From contig DATLRO010000061.1 in the NCBI GenBank assembly GCA_035534615.1, positions 62,001 through 126,000 on the forward strand: a stretch of 64,000 nt of DNA. Direction: 5' to 3'. Position numbers and translations under genes: made by a program. Positions 1 to 8,687 of this stretch are shown piece by piece; position 1 is the stretch's first letter; each line of letters starts with the position of its first letter. The DNA is from JAGWRA01 sp035534615. Lineage in GTDB: Bacteria; Acidobacteriota; Vicinamibacteria; Vicinamibacterales; CAVVIG01. The notes beneath the pieces are model-generated. The model saw only the letters and a program-made list of their open reading frames with translations. It had not been told where the DNA came from and did not search any database.

Positions 1-1361
1 AGAAGATCCCGGTGCTGCCGATCTCGTGGGGCGACGCGCTGCCGCTGCTGAAGGCGCTCGGCGGCCCGATGGCGCCCGACTCGTGGCGCGGCGCGCTGCC
101 GATCCCGTATCACGTCGGGCCGGGGCCGGCGACGGTCCACCTGGTGGTCAAGTCCAACTGGAACGTGGTTCCGGCGTATGACGTCATCGCGAAGATCACG
201 GGCAGCACGTATCCGAACGAGTGGGTCATCCGCGGCAACCACTACGACGGCTGGGTCAACGGCGCGGCCGACCCGATCAGCGGCCAGTCGTCGCTGCTCG
301 AAGAGGCGCGGGCCTACGGCGAGCTCATGAAGGAGGGCTGGCGGCCGAAGCGCACGATCATCTACTGCGCGTGGGACGGCGAGGAGCCGGGCCTGCTCGG
401 CTCGACCGAATGGGCCGAGACGCACGAAGCGGAGCTGCAGAAGGACGGCGTCGTCTACATCAACTCCGACACCAACGGCAAGGGCTACCTGAGCATGGAA
501 GGGAGCCACACGCTGGAGCACTTCGTGAATCAGGTCGCGAAGGCGATCACCGACCCGGAAACGGGCGAATCGGTGTGGATCAAGCTCGATACCCGCGACC
601 GCAACCGGGCGCGGACGCCGCAGCAGATGGCCGACATCTTCGACGGCAACGATCTGCACATGGGCGCGCTGGGATCCGGCTCCGACTACTCCGCCTTCCT
701 CCAGCACGTCGGCATGCCGACGCTCGCGCTGAGCTACGGCGGCGAGGATCCGGGCGGCGTCTATCATTCCATCTACGACGACTTCTACTGGTACACGCAC
801 TTCGGCGACACGACGTTCGAATACGGACGGGCGCTCGCGCAGACCTACGGCACCGCGATCATGCGGCTCGCCGACGCCGACGTGCTGCCGTTCCAGTTCA
901 GCGACTTCGCCGACACGGTCGCGCGGTACGAGACCCAGCTCGAGGCGCTGGCGAAGGGGCCGGCCGGGATGCCGGGCTTCGATTTCGTGCCGCTCACCCA
1001 GGCCATCACCACCGTCCAGGACGCGGCGCACGACTACGACGCCGCCGCCGCCGCGGCGATGCGTGACGGCCGCGTGTTCAGGAAGTCGCCCGCGGAACTG
1101 GCGACGCTGAACCAGCTGCTGTATCACAGCGAGCAGAAGCTGCTGTCACCCGCGGGCCTGCCGCAGCGCCCGTGGTACAAGCACACGATCTACGCGCCGG
1201 GCTACTACACCGGCTACGGCGTGAAGACGATGCCGGGCGTGCGGGAAGCGCTCGAGCGGAAGGACTTCAAGACCGCGGCGGCGCAGGAAACGGCGCTGGC
1301 GGACGCCCTGAACGCGTTCGCGGCGCAGATCCGCCAGGCGACGGCGCAGGTGCAGGACTGA
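1..1361 (+). CDS. M28 family metallopeptidase, PSMA / glutamate carboxypeptidase II-like (5' truncated)
   Basis: The reading frame is already open at the left edge (codons begin at base 3), so the N-terminus lies outside the window. The visible 452 residues hold the zinc peptidase core: the NHYDGW His near base 239, the Asp of AADPISG, the DGEEPGLLGSTEW Glu pair near base 380, the Asp of INSDTNG and the late His of GVYHSIYDD. This order and spacing match the two-zinc M28B/PSMA family. A transferrin-receptor-like helical dimerisation domain follows to the C-terminus. Such proteins are usually exported carboxypeptidases, but the signal peptide cannot be seen here. The next gene is convergent. 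Confidence 0.9.
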   Translation, partial: KIPVLPISWGDALPLLKALGGPMAPDSWRGALPIPYHVGPGPATVHLVVKSNWNVVPAYDVIAKITGSTYPNEWVIRGNHYDGWVNGAADPISGQSSLLEEARAYGELMKEGWRPKRTIIYCAWDGEEPGLLGSTEWAETHEAELQKDGVVYINSDTNGKGYLSMEGSHTLEHFVNQVAKAITDPETGESVWIKLDTRDRNRARTPQQMADIFDGNDLHMGALGSGSDYSAFLQHVGMPTLALSYGGEDPGGVYHSIYDDFYWYTHFGDTTFEYGRALAQTYGTAIMRLADADVLPFQFSDFADTVARYETQLEALAKGPAGMPGFDFVPLTQAITTVQDAAHDYDAAAAAAMRDGRVFRKSPAELATLNQLLYHSEQKLLSPAGLPQRPWYKHTIYAPGYYTGYGVKTMPGVREALERKDFKTAAAQETALADALNAFAAQIRQATAQVQD

Positions 1362-1394
1362 CGGCACCGGGGCCCGGGGACGCTGGACGCGGCA

Positions 1395-1423
1395 CGGTGC
1401 CCGTCCGGCGTCTCCGGGCACCG
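1395..1423. terminator. Hairpin between convergent genes, possible bidirectional terminator
   Basis: A perfect 9-bp inverted repeat (CGGTGCCCG at 1395-1403, CGGGCACCG at 1415-1423) with an 11-base loop lies between the stop of the peptidase (1361) and the stop of the ferredoxin on the other strand (1453). There is no T-run, so intrinsic termination is inferred from position and stem strength only. Confidence 0.4.
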
Positions 1424-1452
1424 GACGTCGGGCTTCCGGCTGACGTCCCCCC

Positions 1453-1833
1453 CTACGTCCCGCTCGGGAGCGGGTGCTCGATGATCTGATAGTCGGTGAC
1501 CGGGCGGCCTCCGATCAGGTGTTCCTGGACGATCCGCTCGAGGACGGGCGGATCGCATTCCCGGTACCACGTCCCCTCGGGATAGACGAGCGCGATCGGC
1601 CCACCGGTGCAGATCCGGAGGCAGTTCGCCTTCGTCCTGAGCACGCTCCCCTGTTCGGACAGCCCGAGCGCCTTCAGGCGGCCCTTGAGGTAGTCCCAGG
1701 CGGCCAGCCCGCGCTCCTTCTCACAGCACTTCGGGGTGGTCTGGTCGCAGCAGAGGAAGATGTGCCGGCACGCCACCGGTACGCCGACCGACGCCGCCTT
1801 GGCGACCTGCCTGTCCCGCTCGTCATCGGTCAT
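1453..1833 (-). CDS. (2Fe-2S) ferredoxin, thioredoxin-like fold
   Basis: The 126-residue protein resembles the thioredoxin-like [2Fe-2S] ferredoxin family. The first ligand region is RHIFLCCDQTTPKCC near the N-terminus and the second is the C-x3-C of NCLRICTGGP, followed by the typical AlaLeuValTyrProGluGlyThrTrpTyr strand. It is a soluble one-electron carrier with no membrane segment or signal peptide. Two tandem ATG codons (1836 and 1833) are possible starts; the second sits at a better distance from GGGTGA. The gene lies just downstream of the aconitase-family gene on the same strand (about 100 bp gap), so co-transcription is plausible. The electron partner cannot be told from the sequence. 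Confidence 0.85.
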   Translation of the reverse strand: MTDDERDRQVAKAASVGVPVACRHIFLCCDQTTPKCCEKERGLAAWDYLKGRLKALGLSEQGSVLRTKANCLRICTGGPIALVYPEGTWYRECDPPVLERIVQEHLIGGRPVTDYQIIEHPLPSGT

Positions 1834-1933
1834 CATTTTCACCCGCGTGGAGCCCGCCCCCACGCGCTGCCGCCGTTCGTGCTGCGGATCGCGCCGGCGC
1901 CGCACCGGCCGGGGCCGGCGCGTGGGCCGCCGG

Positions 1934-3970
1934 CTAGACGCCGAACCGGTCGGCGTCCCAGATGAGGCCAAGCGCCGTCGGCGGGGCCATGTAGCCGGCG
2001 AGCGCCGAAGCGGCCACCACCGCCGGGCTGGCGAGATAGCCTTCGCCGCCGAGCCCCATCCGGTTCTGCCAGTTCCGGTTGAACGACGTGATGGCGCGCT
2101 GGCCCTTCCTGAGCGCATCCGGTCCCTGCCCGAAGCATGGACCGCACCACGACTGGCGGATCTGCCCGCCGACGCCGCGGAAGACGCCGGCGATCGACTC
2201 GCCGCCCAGCCGCGGGTCCGGCTGCTCGATCTGACGGGCGACGCCGCCCGAGCCGGGGAAGATGACGAACTCGCGGGCCACCTTGCTGATGCCCTGCGCC
2301 CGCGCCGCCTGGATGACGAGCGCGGCCGCCAGCAGGTCGTCGTAGCTGCCGTTCGTGCAGGAGCCGATCAGCGCCTTGTCGAACGACAGCCGCTCCTGCG
2401 CCACCTCCTCGGCCGGATAGGCGTTCCCGGGGCTGAACGGCTTGGCAATCATCGGCGTGACGGCGGACAGTTCGAGCGTTTCGTCGATCTCGTAGACGGC
2501 GTCGGCGCCGGGCCGGATCGGCGGGTACGGCAGATCCGTCAGGCCCTTGGCGCGGTACCAGCCGTACGTGATGTCGTCCGGGGCGAAGATGCCGTTGAGC
2601 GCCTCGGCTTCCGCCATCATGTTCGCGATGGTGTTCCGGTAGGCGAGCGGCAGCTGGAGGCCCTGGTCGACCAGCTCGACCGACATCCCCTGCGACTGCT
2701 TCGCGCCCCAGCGGCGCAGCAGGTCGAGCACGATGTCCTTGCCGCTCACCCACGGCTGCAGCCGGCCCGTGAAGACGACGCGGCGCTGCCTGGCCAGCGT
2801 GAAGAAGATCGAGCCCGTCGCCCAGCCGAAGCCGAGGGTCGTCGAGCCGACGCCCATGCCGACGGCGCCGTACGCGCCGTAGGCGCGGCTGTGCGAGTCG
2901 GCGCCCGGGATGAAGTGGCCCGGCATCACGAGCCCCTGCTCGGGGAAGTAGAAGTGGAAGATGCCGTCGCCCGGCGTCGCGTAGTAGGGCCGCTCCATCC
3001 CCTGCCGCTTCGCGAACGCGCGGCCGATGCTCGTCTGCCGCTCGTCGTCCTGCTTGCCGGTGAACACGAAGTGATCATTCGCGATCGCGGCCTGGCGCGG
3101 GAAGATCCGGGCGCCGCCGGTGATCTGGTTGAACGTGTGGATGGCGAACGGCGCCGTGCCGTCCGACGCCGGCAGCAGGTCGGCGTACACGCGCAGCGTC
3201 GCACCGGGCCGGACCTCGGCGCGCTTGTCGACCCGGTGCGCCCAGACGATCTGCTCGGTCGTCGTCATCCGCCGCGCGGTGTCCGGGTCGGGCCACTCGA
3301 CGACCGGTCTCGTCACGACCGACGCTGGGAACTCCCGCCGGCCGATCGCGAAGATCCCGCCGCTCTGCCGGATCTCGTCCTCCTTCGGCGTCAGCGGCAG
3401 GGGATCGTAGGTCCGGCCCTGCGTCTCGTTGGTCAGACGGCGCGTCGACGGCTCGAAGGCGAACCGGTCGCCGTCCTTCGCGTCGGCCACCGCCTCGGGG
3501 CTCTGCACCACCTGCAGGCCGAGGTTGAGGGCGTTGCGGCGGAAGATGTCGCCCATGTTGGCGCCGCAGACGATCACCAGCTCGAGCCCGACTTCCTCGG
3601 CGATCGCCTTCAGGCCGGCCGGGCTCATCTCCCGCGACGATCCGATCGCGAACCGGTCGCCCGCGACGACGAACGTCTCGCCGCGGTGCACCCGCGCGCG
3701 GAAGTCGGGCATCAGGTAGCGGAACGCGCCGATCTTCCAGCGCTCGTCCAGCGTCTCCAGGCTCTCGGAGACGCAGTCGGAAGCCGGCGTGATCTGGTCG
3801 GTGTCGATGGCGTCGAGCTTCCGGCCCGGCGTCTTCGGATCCCAGAAGATGAGCGCCGTGCCGCGGATGGCCTGCGCCGCCTCGTGAGACGGAGCCGCGG
3901 CGCCGGAGGCGGCCGCGATCGATTCCGGCGTGATGCCCGGCTTCAGCTTGGCGGGTTGGATCGTGTGCAT
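1934..3970 (-). CDS. Aconitase/isopropylmalate dehydratase superfamily enzyme, swivel domain first
   Basis: The 678-residue protein is an aconitase-superfamily hydro-lyase with an unusual domain order. The small swivel (LeuD-like) domain is N-terminal, with AIDTDQITP and the substrate-binding AIGSSREMSP near residue 110. The large LeuC-like part follows, with GADSHSRAYGAYGAVGMG and the three [4Fe-4S] cysteines in GSCTNGS (codon at 2357) and WCGPCFG (codons at 2144 and 2135). AcnB also has swivel-before-core order, but it carries an extra N-terminal HEAT-like domain that is absent here, and the swivel motif looks LeuD-like. Isomerisation of citrate or a 2-(hydroxyalkyl)malate-type acid is therefore likely, but the substrate is not settled. 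The ATG at 3970 was chosen; an in-frame GTG at 3997 would add nine residues. Confidence 0.85.
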   Translation of the reverse strand: MHTIQPAKLKPGITPESIAAASGAAAPSHEAAQAIRGTALIFWDPKTPGRKLDAIDTDQITPASDCVSESLETLDERWKIGAFRYLMPDFRARVHRGETFVVAGDRFAIGSSREMSPAGLKAIAEEVGLELVIVCGANMGDIFRRNALNLGLQVVQSPEAVADAKDGDRFAFEPSTRRLTNETQGRTYDPLPLTPKEDEIRQSGGIFAIGRREFPASVVTRPVVEWPDPDTARRMTTTEQIVWAHRVDKRAEVRPGATLRVYADLLPASDGTAPFAIHTFNQITGGARIFPRQAAIANDHFVFTGKQDDERQTSIGRAFAKRQGMERPYYATPGDGIFHFYFPEQGLVMPGHFIPGADSHSRAYGAYGAVGMGVGSTTLGFGWATGSIFFTLARQRRVVFTGRLQPWVSGKDIVLDLLRRWGAKQSQGMSVELVDQGLQLPLAYRNTIANMMAEAEALNGIFAPDDITYGWYRAKGLTDLPYPPIRPGADAVYEIDETLELSAVTPMIAKPFSPGNAYPAEEVAQERLSFDKALIGSCTNGSYDDLLAAALVIQAARAQGISKVAREFVIFPGSGGVARQIEQPDPRLGGESIAGVFRGVGGQIRQSWCGPCFGQGPDALRKGQRAITSFNRNWQNRMGLGGEGYLASPAVVAASALAGYMAPPTALGLIWDADRFGV

Positions 3971-4136
3971 GATGCTGATGCGCTCGCTGGGTCCCACGCC
4001 CGCGGGGACGCCTGATTATCGCCGTGTCGCGCGCCGATCGGACCGGGCGGCGCGGGCCGCTTCAACCTATATACGTACTACAACAGCGCGACGGGACGCG
4101 AGCGCTCCCGGGGCGCGCCGCCGCGGCGCGGCCGCC

Positions 4137-4361
4137 TCAGCCACCGGCCCGATCCTCGCCCGCGCCCGGCTCGTAGCCCGGGCACCATCGCACGGGCAGC
4201 GCCGGATAGCGGGCGAAGCGGGCGTCGGTGGCCGCGCGGCGGCACTGGTAGAAGATCGATCCGCGGTCGGATTCGACCACGCGGACGTGCCGGCAGGACG
4301 CGCAGAGTCCGGCCGGCGTGTGCGACGCCGCTTGCCGCGACGGGCCATCATGGGCCATCAT
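4137..4361 (-). CDS. Small four-cysteine conserved protein
   Basis: The protein has 74 residues, starting at the upstream of two adjacent ATGs (4361, 4358). After a loose N-terminus it has LCASCRHVRVVESDRGSIFY, then QCRRAATDARF, YPALPVRWCPGYEP: a C-x2-C pair followed by two single cysteines, which would suit a zinc- or Fe-S-binding knuckle. Short proteins of this pattern occur as uncharacterised genes in Acidobacteriota and Deltaproteobacteria. No function is assigned. It is divergent from apaG, with about 100 bp between the two starts. Confidence 0.6.
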   Translation of the reverse strand: MMAHDGPSRQAASHTPAGLCASCRHVRVVESDRGSIFYQCRRAATDARFARYPALPVRWCPGYEPGAGEDRAGG

Positions 4362-4465
4362 GAAATTGACGTCCGTGACGAGGCGTGGAGTTCGGGGCGA
4401 CCCGCACCGGCCGTTCCCGGTCGCCGCCCAGGTTTCGGCCCGCCGGCGTTCGCCAGCCAACCGCC

Positions 4466-4855
4466 ATGTCCACGTCCGAAGCTGTCACCCGGGGAATCCG
4501 CGTCGACGTCGAGTCGCGCTACGCCCCTGAACACTCCCAGCCGTTCCAGCAGCAGTGGTTCTTCTACTACACGGTCCGGATCTCGAACGAGGGCTCCGAG
4601 ACCGTCCAGCTGGTCAGCCGCCACTGGATCATCACCGACGCCCACGAGCACGTCGAGGAAGTCCGGGGCCCGGGCGTCGTCGGCCAGCAGCCGGTCCTGG
4701 CGCCCGGCGAGTCGTTCGAATACACGTCCGGCTGCCCCCTCCGGACGCCGAGCGGCGCGATGCGCGGCACCTACCAGATGACGAACGAGCGCGGGGAAGG
4801 CTTCGACGTGGAGATCGCCTCGTTCGTGCTGCGGGAACCCTATACGGTGCACTGA
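4466..4855 (+). CDS. apaG: ApaG-family protein
   Basis: The 129-residue protein matches ApaG (fibronectin-type-III-like beta-sandwich, DUF525) over its whole length. Recognisable stretches are YTVRISNEGSETVQLVSRHW, ITDAHEHVEEVRGPGVVGQQ and the glycine-rich PGESFEYTSGCPL, then GTYQM and the IASFVLREP end strand. ApaG is a small cytoplasmic protein linked in enterobacteria to cobalt/magnesium phenotypes; its molecular role is unclear. The ATG at 4466 gives the family's normal length (about 125 residues); upstream codons in the frame code Arg/Pro-rich sequence without homology. It converges on ispG with only 25 bp between the stops. Confidence 0.93.
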   Translation: MSTSEAVTRGIRVDVESRYAPEHSQPFQQQWFFYYTVRISNEGSETVQLVSRHWIITDAHEHVEEVRGPGVVGQQPVLAPGESFEYTSGCPLRTPSGAMRGTYQMTNERGEGFDVEIASFVLREPYTVH

Positions 4856-4880
4856 CTCTCGGGGCTCAGTGCTCGGGCGT

Positions 4881-6119
4881 TCAGGCGTTCACCGTCCGGC
4901 GCGCGTAGCGCGTGCTCACGTAGTCGTCGACCAGCTGCTGGAACGCGGCCGCCAGTTCGTCGTAGGTCCCGCGCAGCGTCGTGAAGTGCTGGCCGTCGAT
5001 GAAGACCGGACAGTTGGGCGCCTCGCCCGTGCCCGGCAGGCTGATCCCGATGTTCGCCGCCTTCGACTCCCCCGGCCCGTTGACGACGCAGCCCATGACG
5101 GCGAGCCGCATCTCCTCGACCCCTTCGTACTGCGTCTTCCACACCGGCATCCGTTCGCGGATGTACCCCTGGATCCGTTCCGCCAGCTCCTGGAACGTCG
5201 AGCTCGTCGTCCGGCCGCAGCCGGGGCAGGCGGTCACGCTCGGCGCGAACGACCGGAGCCCGAGCGCCTGCAGCAGTTCGCAGGCGGCGTACACCTCTTC
5301 GCGGCGATCGCCGCCCGGCCGCGGCGTCAGCGACACCCTGACCGTGTCGCCGATCCCCTCGGTCAGCAGCACGCTCATGGCCGATGCCGACCAGACCAGC
5401 CCCTTGATGCCCATGCCGGCTTCGGTCAGCCCGAGATGCAGCGGCTGCCGGGTCTGGCGCGCGAGATCCCGGTAGACCGCAATCAGGTCGAGCGGCCGGG
5501 AGACCTTGCAGGAGATGATGATCTGGTCCTGGCGCAGGCCCGCCTCGAGCGCCAGTTCCGTCGACTGGAGCGCGGACAGCACCATGCACTCGTTGAGGAT
5601 CTCCTCCGACGAACGGTCGAGACTGCTCGCCGTGTTCTCCTGCATCTTCGTCATGACGAGCTCCTGATTCAGGGAGCCGCCGTTGACGCCGATGCGGACC
5701 GGCCTGGCGTGGTCCCGCGCGACCTGGCAGATCGTCGTGAACTGCTCGTCGCGCCGCCGGCCGGTGCCGACGTTGCCCGGATTGATCCGGTACTTGTCGA
5801 GCGCCGCCGCGCATGCGGGGTACTTCGTCAGCAGCAGGTGGCCGTTGTAATGGAAGTCGCCGATGAGCGGCGCGGTGCAGCCGGCGTCGAGCATCCGCTG
5901 CTTGATCTCCGGCACCGCGGCGGCGGCCGCCGGCAGGTTCACCGTCACCCGCACCATCTCGGCGCCCGCCTCCGCCAGCTCGACGCACTGCTTCGCCGTC
6001 GAGGCGGCGTCGGCCGTGTCGGTGAGCGTCATCGCCTGGACGACCACCGGCGCGCCACCGCCGACCTGCACCGGCCCGACCTTGACACCGACCGTTTTGT
6101 GAAGTCTTGCCTGAGGCAT
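4881..6119 (-). CDS. ispG: 4-hydroxy-3-methylbut-2-en-1-yl diphosphate synthase (flavodoxin/ferredoxin type)
   Basis: IspG (GcpE) converts MEcPP to HMBPP in the MEP isoprenoid pathway using a [4Fe-4S] cluster and two electrons from flavodoxin or ferredoxin. The 412-residue length is normal for the form lacking the large plant/chlamydial insert. The N-terminal TIM barrel shows VQAMTLTDTAD, the RINPGNVGTG loop and GVNGGSLNQ. The C-terminal cluster domain has CPGCGRT and VMGCVVNGPGES, giving the three Cys ligands and the catalytic Glu. A plant-type ferredoxin gene starts divergently 340 bp away and could supply its electrons (inference). Confidence 0.96.
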   Translation of the reverse strand: MPQARLHKTVGVKVGPVQVGGGAPVVVQAMTLTDTADAASTAKQCVELAEAGAEMVRVTVNLPAAAAAVPEIKQRMLDAGCTAPLIGDFHYNGHLLLTKYPACAAALDKYRINPGNVGTGRRRDEQFTTICQVARDHARPVRIGVNGGSLNQELVMTKMQENTASSLDRSSEEILNECMVLSALQSTELALEAGLRQDQIIISCKVSRPLDLIAVYRDLARQTRQPLHLGLTEAGMGIKGLVWSASAMSVLLTEGIGDTVRVSLTPRPGGDRREEVYAACELLQALGLRSFAPSVTACPGCGRTTSSTFQELAERIQGYIRERMPVWKTQYEGVEEMRLAVMGCVVNGPGESKAANIGISLPGTGEAPNCPVFIDGQHFTTLRGTYDELAAAFQQLVDDYVSTRYARRTVNA

Positions 6120-6458
6120 TGTTCAATCCACATGGGGCCCGGGCCTCCGCCCGAGCGCCAGGCCGGCGGGCTTCGGCCAAGCTCGCCGAAGCGCCCGTGG
6201 CGCGAAGGCGGCCACCCCCATGCGCCGCCGTCGCTGACGCTCCGGATTCCGACCGGACCGGGGTTGCCGCCTGGATTCGCGCACAGGGCCCGCACCCCGC
6301 CAGAGCTGAAGGCTCCTCTCGCCCGTCGACCAGCCCCTCCCGTCTATTCTAGCCTCGTCGCCCCGCCTTGCGCTCGGGCGCCGGCTTGCGGCACAGTGGA
6401 GAGCTCGTGGCGCACGGCCGCTGATGGCCGGAGCAGCCCGGACGGGGAGACATCTCGC
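6120..6458. other. 339-bp intergenic region between divergent ispG and ferredoxin genes
   Basis: No convincing gene is seen. The region holds a GC-rich inverted repeat (CTTCGGC at 6171-6177, GCCGAAG at 6185-6191) about 50 bp upstream of ispG, and a lone -10-like TAGAAT on the minus strand (6351-6346) without a good -35. A strong Shine-Dalgarno (GGGGAGA, 6444-6450) precedes the ferredoxin ATG. Promoters for both genes are expected here but are not resolved. Confidence 0.4.
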
Positions 6459-6815
6459 ATGCCGAAACTGACGGTGGAGGGGTACGGAACGTTCGAGGTG
6501 CCGGACGGCAAACGGCTGGTGCTCGCGGTCGAGGAGAACGCCGGGGTCGACATCCTGCACGCCTGCGGCGGCAACGCACGCTGCACGACCTGCCGGGTCG
6601 AGTTCCTCGAGGGCGAGCCGGCGCAGATGACACAGGCCGAGCGCGACAAGCTCGCCGAACGGGGCCTCGCGGGCGTCCGCCTGTCCTGCCAGATCCGCTG
6701 CGACCACGACATGACCGTCCGCGCCATCAGCCGCTTCGAAGGCAGCGGCCGCCCGGACCCCGGGCGTACGCCGGCGCCGGACATCACGCCCGAACCGGTC
6801 TGGCTCGCGGGGTGA
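6459..6815 (+). CDS. Plant-type [2Fe-2S] ferredoxin
   Basis: The 118-residue protein is a beta-grasp [2Fe-2S] ferredoxin. The cluster loop is HACGGNARCTTC (C-x5-C-x2-C) and the fourth ligand is the Cys of RLSCQIRC about 35-40 residues later. The middle of the protein (AQMTQAERDKL, LAGVRLSCQ) matches the family. The tail after VRAISRFEG is Pro/Gly-rich and probably disordered. The start at 6459 is supported by GGGGAGA eight bases upstream. It is followed after 28 bp by a quinone-reductase-like gene on the same strand, so the two may share a transcript. It could serve the divergent IspG, an inference from neighbourhood only. Confidence 0.9.
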   Translation: MPKLTVEGYGTFEVPDGKRLVLAVEENAGVDILHACGGNARCTTCRVEFLEGEPAQMTQAERDKLAERGLAGVRLSCQIRCDHDMTVRAISRFEGSGRPDPGRTPAPDITPEPVWLAG

Positions 6816-6843
6816 TCCGCCCGGCCAGCAGGGGGAGGAGTAC

Positions 6844-7815
6844 ATGAAGGCGATCCGCGTGCATGAATTCGGCGGGCCGGAGGTGATGCGGCTCGAGGAG
6901 ACCTCCGATCCGGTGCCGGACGCGGGTGACGTCCTGGTGCGCATCCGTGCGGCCGGCGTCAATCCGGTCGACACCTACATCCGCGCGGGCGTCTACGCGC
7001 GCAAGCCGGCGCTGCCGTACACTCCGGGCTCCGACGCCGCCGGGCTGGTCGAGGCGGTCGGCCCCGGCGTGACCGGGCTCGCGGTCGGCCAGCGCGTCTA
7101 CGCCATCGGCACGGCGGCCGAGGCGCACGGAACCTACGCCATGCTGGCGGTGTGCCGCGCCACCCAGGTCTTTCCGCTGCCCGACCGGGTCTCGTACGCG
7201 CAGGGGGCGGCGCTCGGCGTCCCCTGCGCGACGGCGTATCGTGCGCTGTTCGAGCGGGGTCGGGCGGAGCCCGGAGAGACGGTCCTGATTCACGGCGCCA
7301 GCGGCGGCGTCGGCACGGCCGCGGTGCAACTGGCGGCGGCGCGCGGCCTGAGGGTCATCGGCACGGCCGGGTCCGACCGCGGCCTGCAGCTCGTGCACGC
7401 CCAGGGCGCACACCACGTGCTCAACCACCGCGCGCCCGGCTACCTGGACGAGATCATCGCGCTCACCGACGGCGCCGGGGTCGATCTCATCGTCGAAATG
7501 GCGGCCCATCTGAATCTCGACCACGACCTCAACCTGCTCGCGCGTCACGGTCGTGTCGTCGTCGTCGGCAACCGCGGGCGCATCGAGATCGATCCGCGCC
7601 GGACGATGGGGAAGGATGCGGCAATCCTGGGCATGACGCTGTTCAACGCGACGGCGGCAGACCTGCGGCGCATTCACGCGGCGCTTGGCGCCTCGCTGGC
7701 GAACGGGACGCTGACGCCGGTCGTCGGACAGGAGCTGCCGCTGGCCGACGCGGCGAAGGCGCACGCCGCCGTGATGGAACCGGGCGCGTACGGGAAGATT
7801 GTGCTGATCCCCTAG
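6844..7815 (+). CDS. NADPH:quinone reductase-like, zinc-free MDR family (zeta-crystallin type)
   Basis: The 323-residue protein is a medium-chain dehydrogenase/reductase of the quinone oxidoreductase type. The N-terminal GroES-like domain has MKAIRVHEFGGPEVM and AGVNPVDTYIRAG. The Rossmann domain has the nucleotide-binding VLIHGASGGVGTAAVQLA near residue 150. It lacks the cysteine-rich structural-zinc loop of alcohol dehydrogenases. Expected chemistry is NAD(P)H-dependent reduction of quinones or conjugated carbonyls in the cytoplasm. Start support is strong: AGGGGGAGGA ends four bases before the ATG. The 212 bp downstream contain a T6 run (7881-7886) with no stem in front of it. Confidence 0.9.
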   Translation: MKAIRVHEFGGPEVMRLEETSDPVPDAGDVLVRIRAAGVNPVDTYIRAGVYARKPALPYTPGSDAAGLVEAVGPGVTGLAVGQRVYAIGTAAEAHGTYAMLAVCRATQVFPLPDRVSYAQGAALGVPCATAYRALFERGRAEPGETVLIHGASGGVGTAAVQLAAARGLRVIGTAGSDRGLQLVHAQGAHHVLNHRAPGYLDEIIALTDGAGVDLIVEMAAHLNLDHDLNLLARHGRVVVVGNRGRIEIDPRRTMGKDAAILGMTLFNATAADLRRIHAALGASLANGTLTPVVGQELPLADAAKAHAAVMEPGAYGKIVLIP

Positions 7816-8027
7816 GTCGGCGCTCCGAGCGTCCGGGTCGGCCTCTGAGCCGCAGTGCCCGAAAATCGACGAGTGCAGCCTTTTTTGAGTCCCCGTGCCG
7901 GTACCAGATGCGCGGCAAAGCCCGCTTCGAGTCGCACCTCGATGGAGTGGTCGCTCCCCTGCGCCCCGGCAGCTTGCCACGCCACGGGAGGGCCGCCAGA
8001 CTACGGGCGCTTCTCTGAGTGATTCCC

Positions 8028-8684
8028 ATGTGGGAGGCCTGCAAGCAGAGCGTCATCGACGAGATCCGCGGTCTGCCGGGCTGGTGTTCGCCCGAAAAGG
8101 CCGCACTCATGATGGATCTCGTCAATGAGCATCGCCTGCGCACCTGCGTGGACGTGGGGGCGTTTGGCGGTTCGTCCTGCCTGCCGCTTGCCGAAGCCGT
8201 CAAGTACCGCGGCGAGGGCACGCTCTACGCGATCGACGCCTGGCGCGTCGAGACTGCGGTCGACGGCTGGGACCGCGGCACGGTGGATTATCGCTGGTGG
8301 AGCGCGCTCGATTTCGAGAGTCTGTACACCGGCTTCCAGGAGCTGCTCGTCCGTCGCGAGCTGACCGAGCGCTGCTTCGTCATGAGGATGCATTCGCGCA
8401 AGGCCGCCACGCGCTTTGCCGAGCGAAGCATCCACTTCATTCACCTCGACGGCAACCATCACGAGAATGCGTTCATGGCGGACGTGCAGGCCTTCTATCC
8501 GAAGGTCCGGGACGGCGGTCTGCTCCTGATTAACGACGCCAACTGGCCCTGCATGCGAAGGGGGCTCGTGTTCCTGCTCGAGCGCACGCGGGTCCTGTCG
8601 CCGTTCTCGCCCTCGGCGCCGTTTCTGCTGCTGGCCAGGGACATCGCCCGCGAGCAGCGCGCCGCCTCGTTGGTGAAAGCGTGA
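8028..8684 (+). CDS. Class I methyltransferase-like protein (Methyltransf_24 type), first copy
   Basis: The 218-residue protein has a Rossmann-fold SAM-binding signature, CVDVGAFGGSSCLPLAEA near residue 40, then an acidic strand end (YAIDAW) and the late motif IHLDGNHHENAF followed by VRDGGLLLINDANW. This pattern is shared with the gene at 13419, so the two look like paralogues. The family includes sugar-modifying O-methyltransferases and proteins of unproven activity. Substrate is unknown. The ATG at 8028 was chosen; a GTG at 8019 is in frame. It sits four bases ahead of a pyruvyl-transferase-family gene, which suggests an operon acting on a surface sugar (inference). Confidence 0.75.
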   Translation: MWEACKQSVIDEIRGLPGWCSPEKAALMMDLVNEHRLRTCVDVGAFGGSSCLPLAEAVKYRGEGTLYAIDAWRVETAVDGWDRGTVDYRWWSALDFESLYTGFQELLVRRELTERCFVMRMHSRKAATRFAERSIHFIHLDGNHHENAFMADVQAFYPKVRDGGLLLINDANWPCMRRGLVFLLERTRVLSPFSPSAPFLLLARDIAREQRAASLVKA

Positions 8685-8687
8685 CGC

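Noticed and set aside
6171..6191. Hairpin CTTCGGC/GCCGAAG upstream of ispG as a riboswitch or attenuator
   Set aside because: Short single stem in GC-rich sequence with no conserved riboswitch core; could be chance.
7816..8027. T6 run at 7881-7886 as a terminator of the quinone reductase gene
   Set aside because: No inverted repeat precedes the run that could form a stem.
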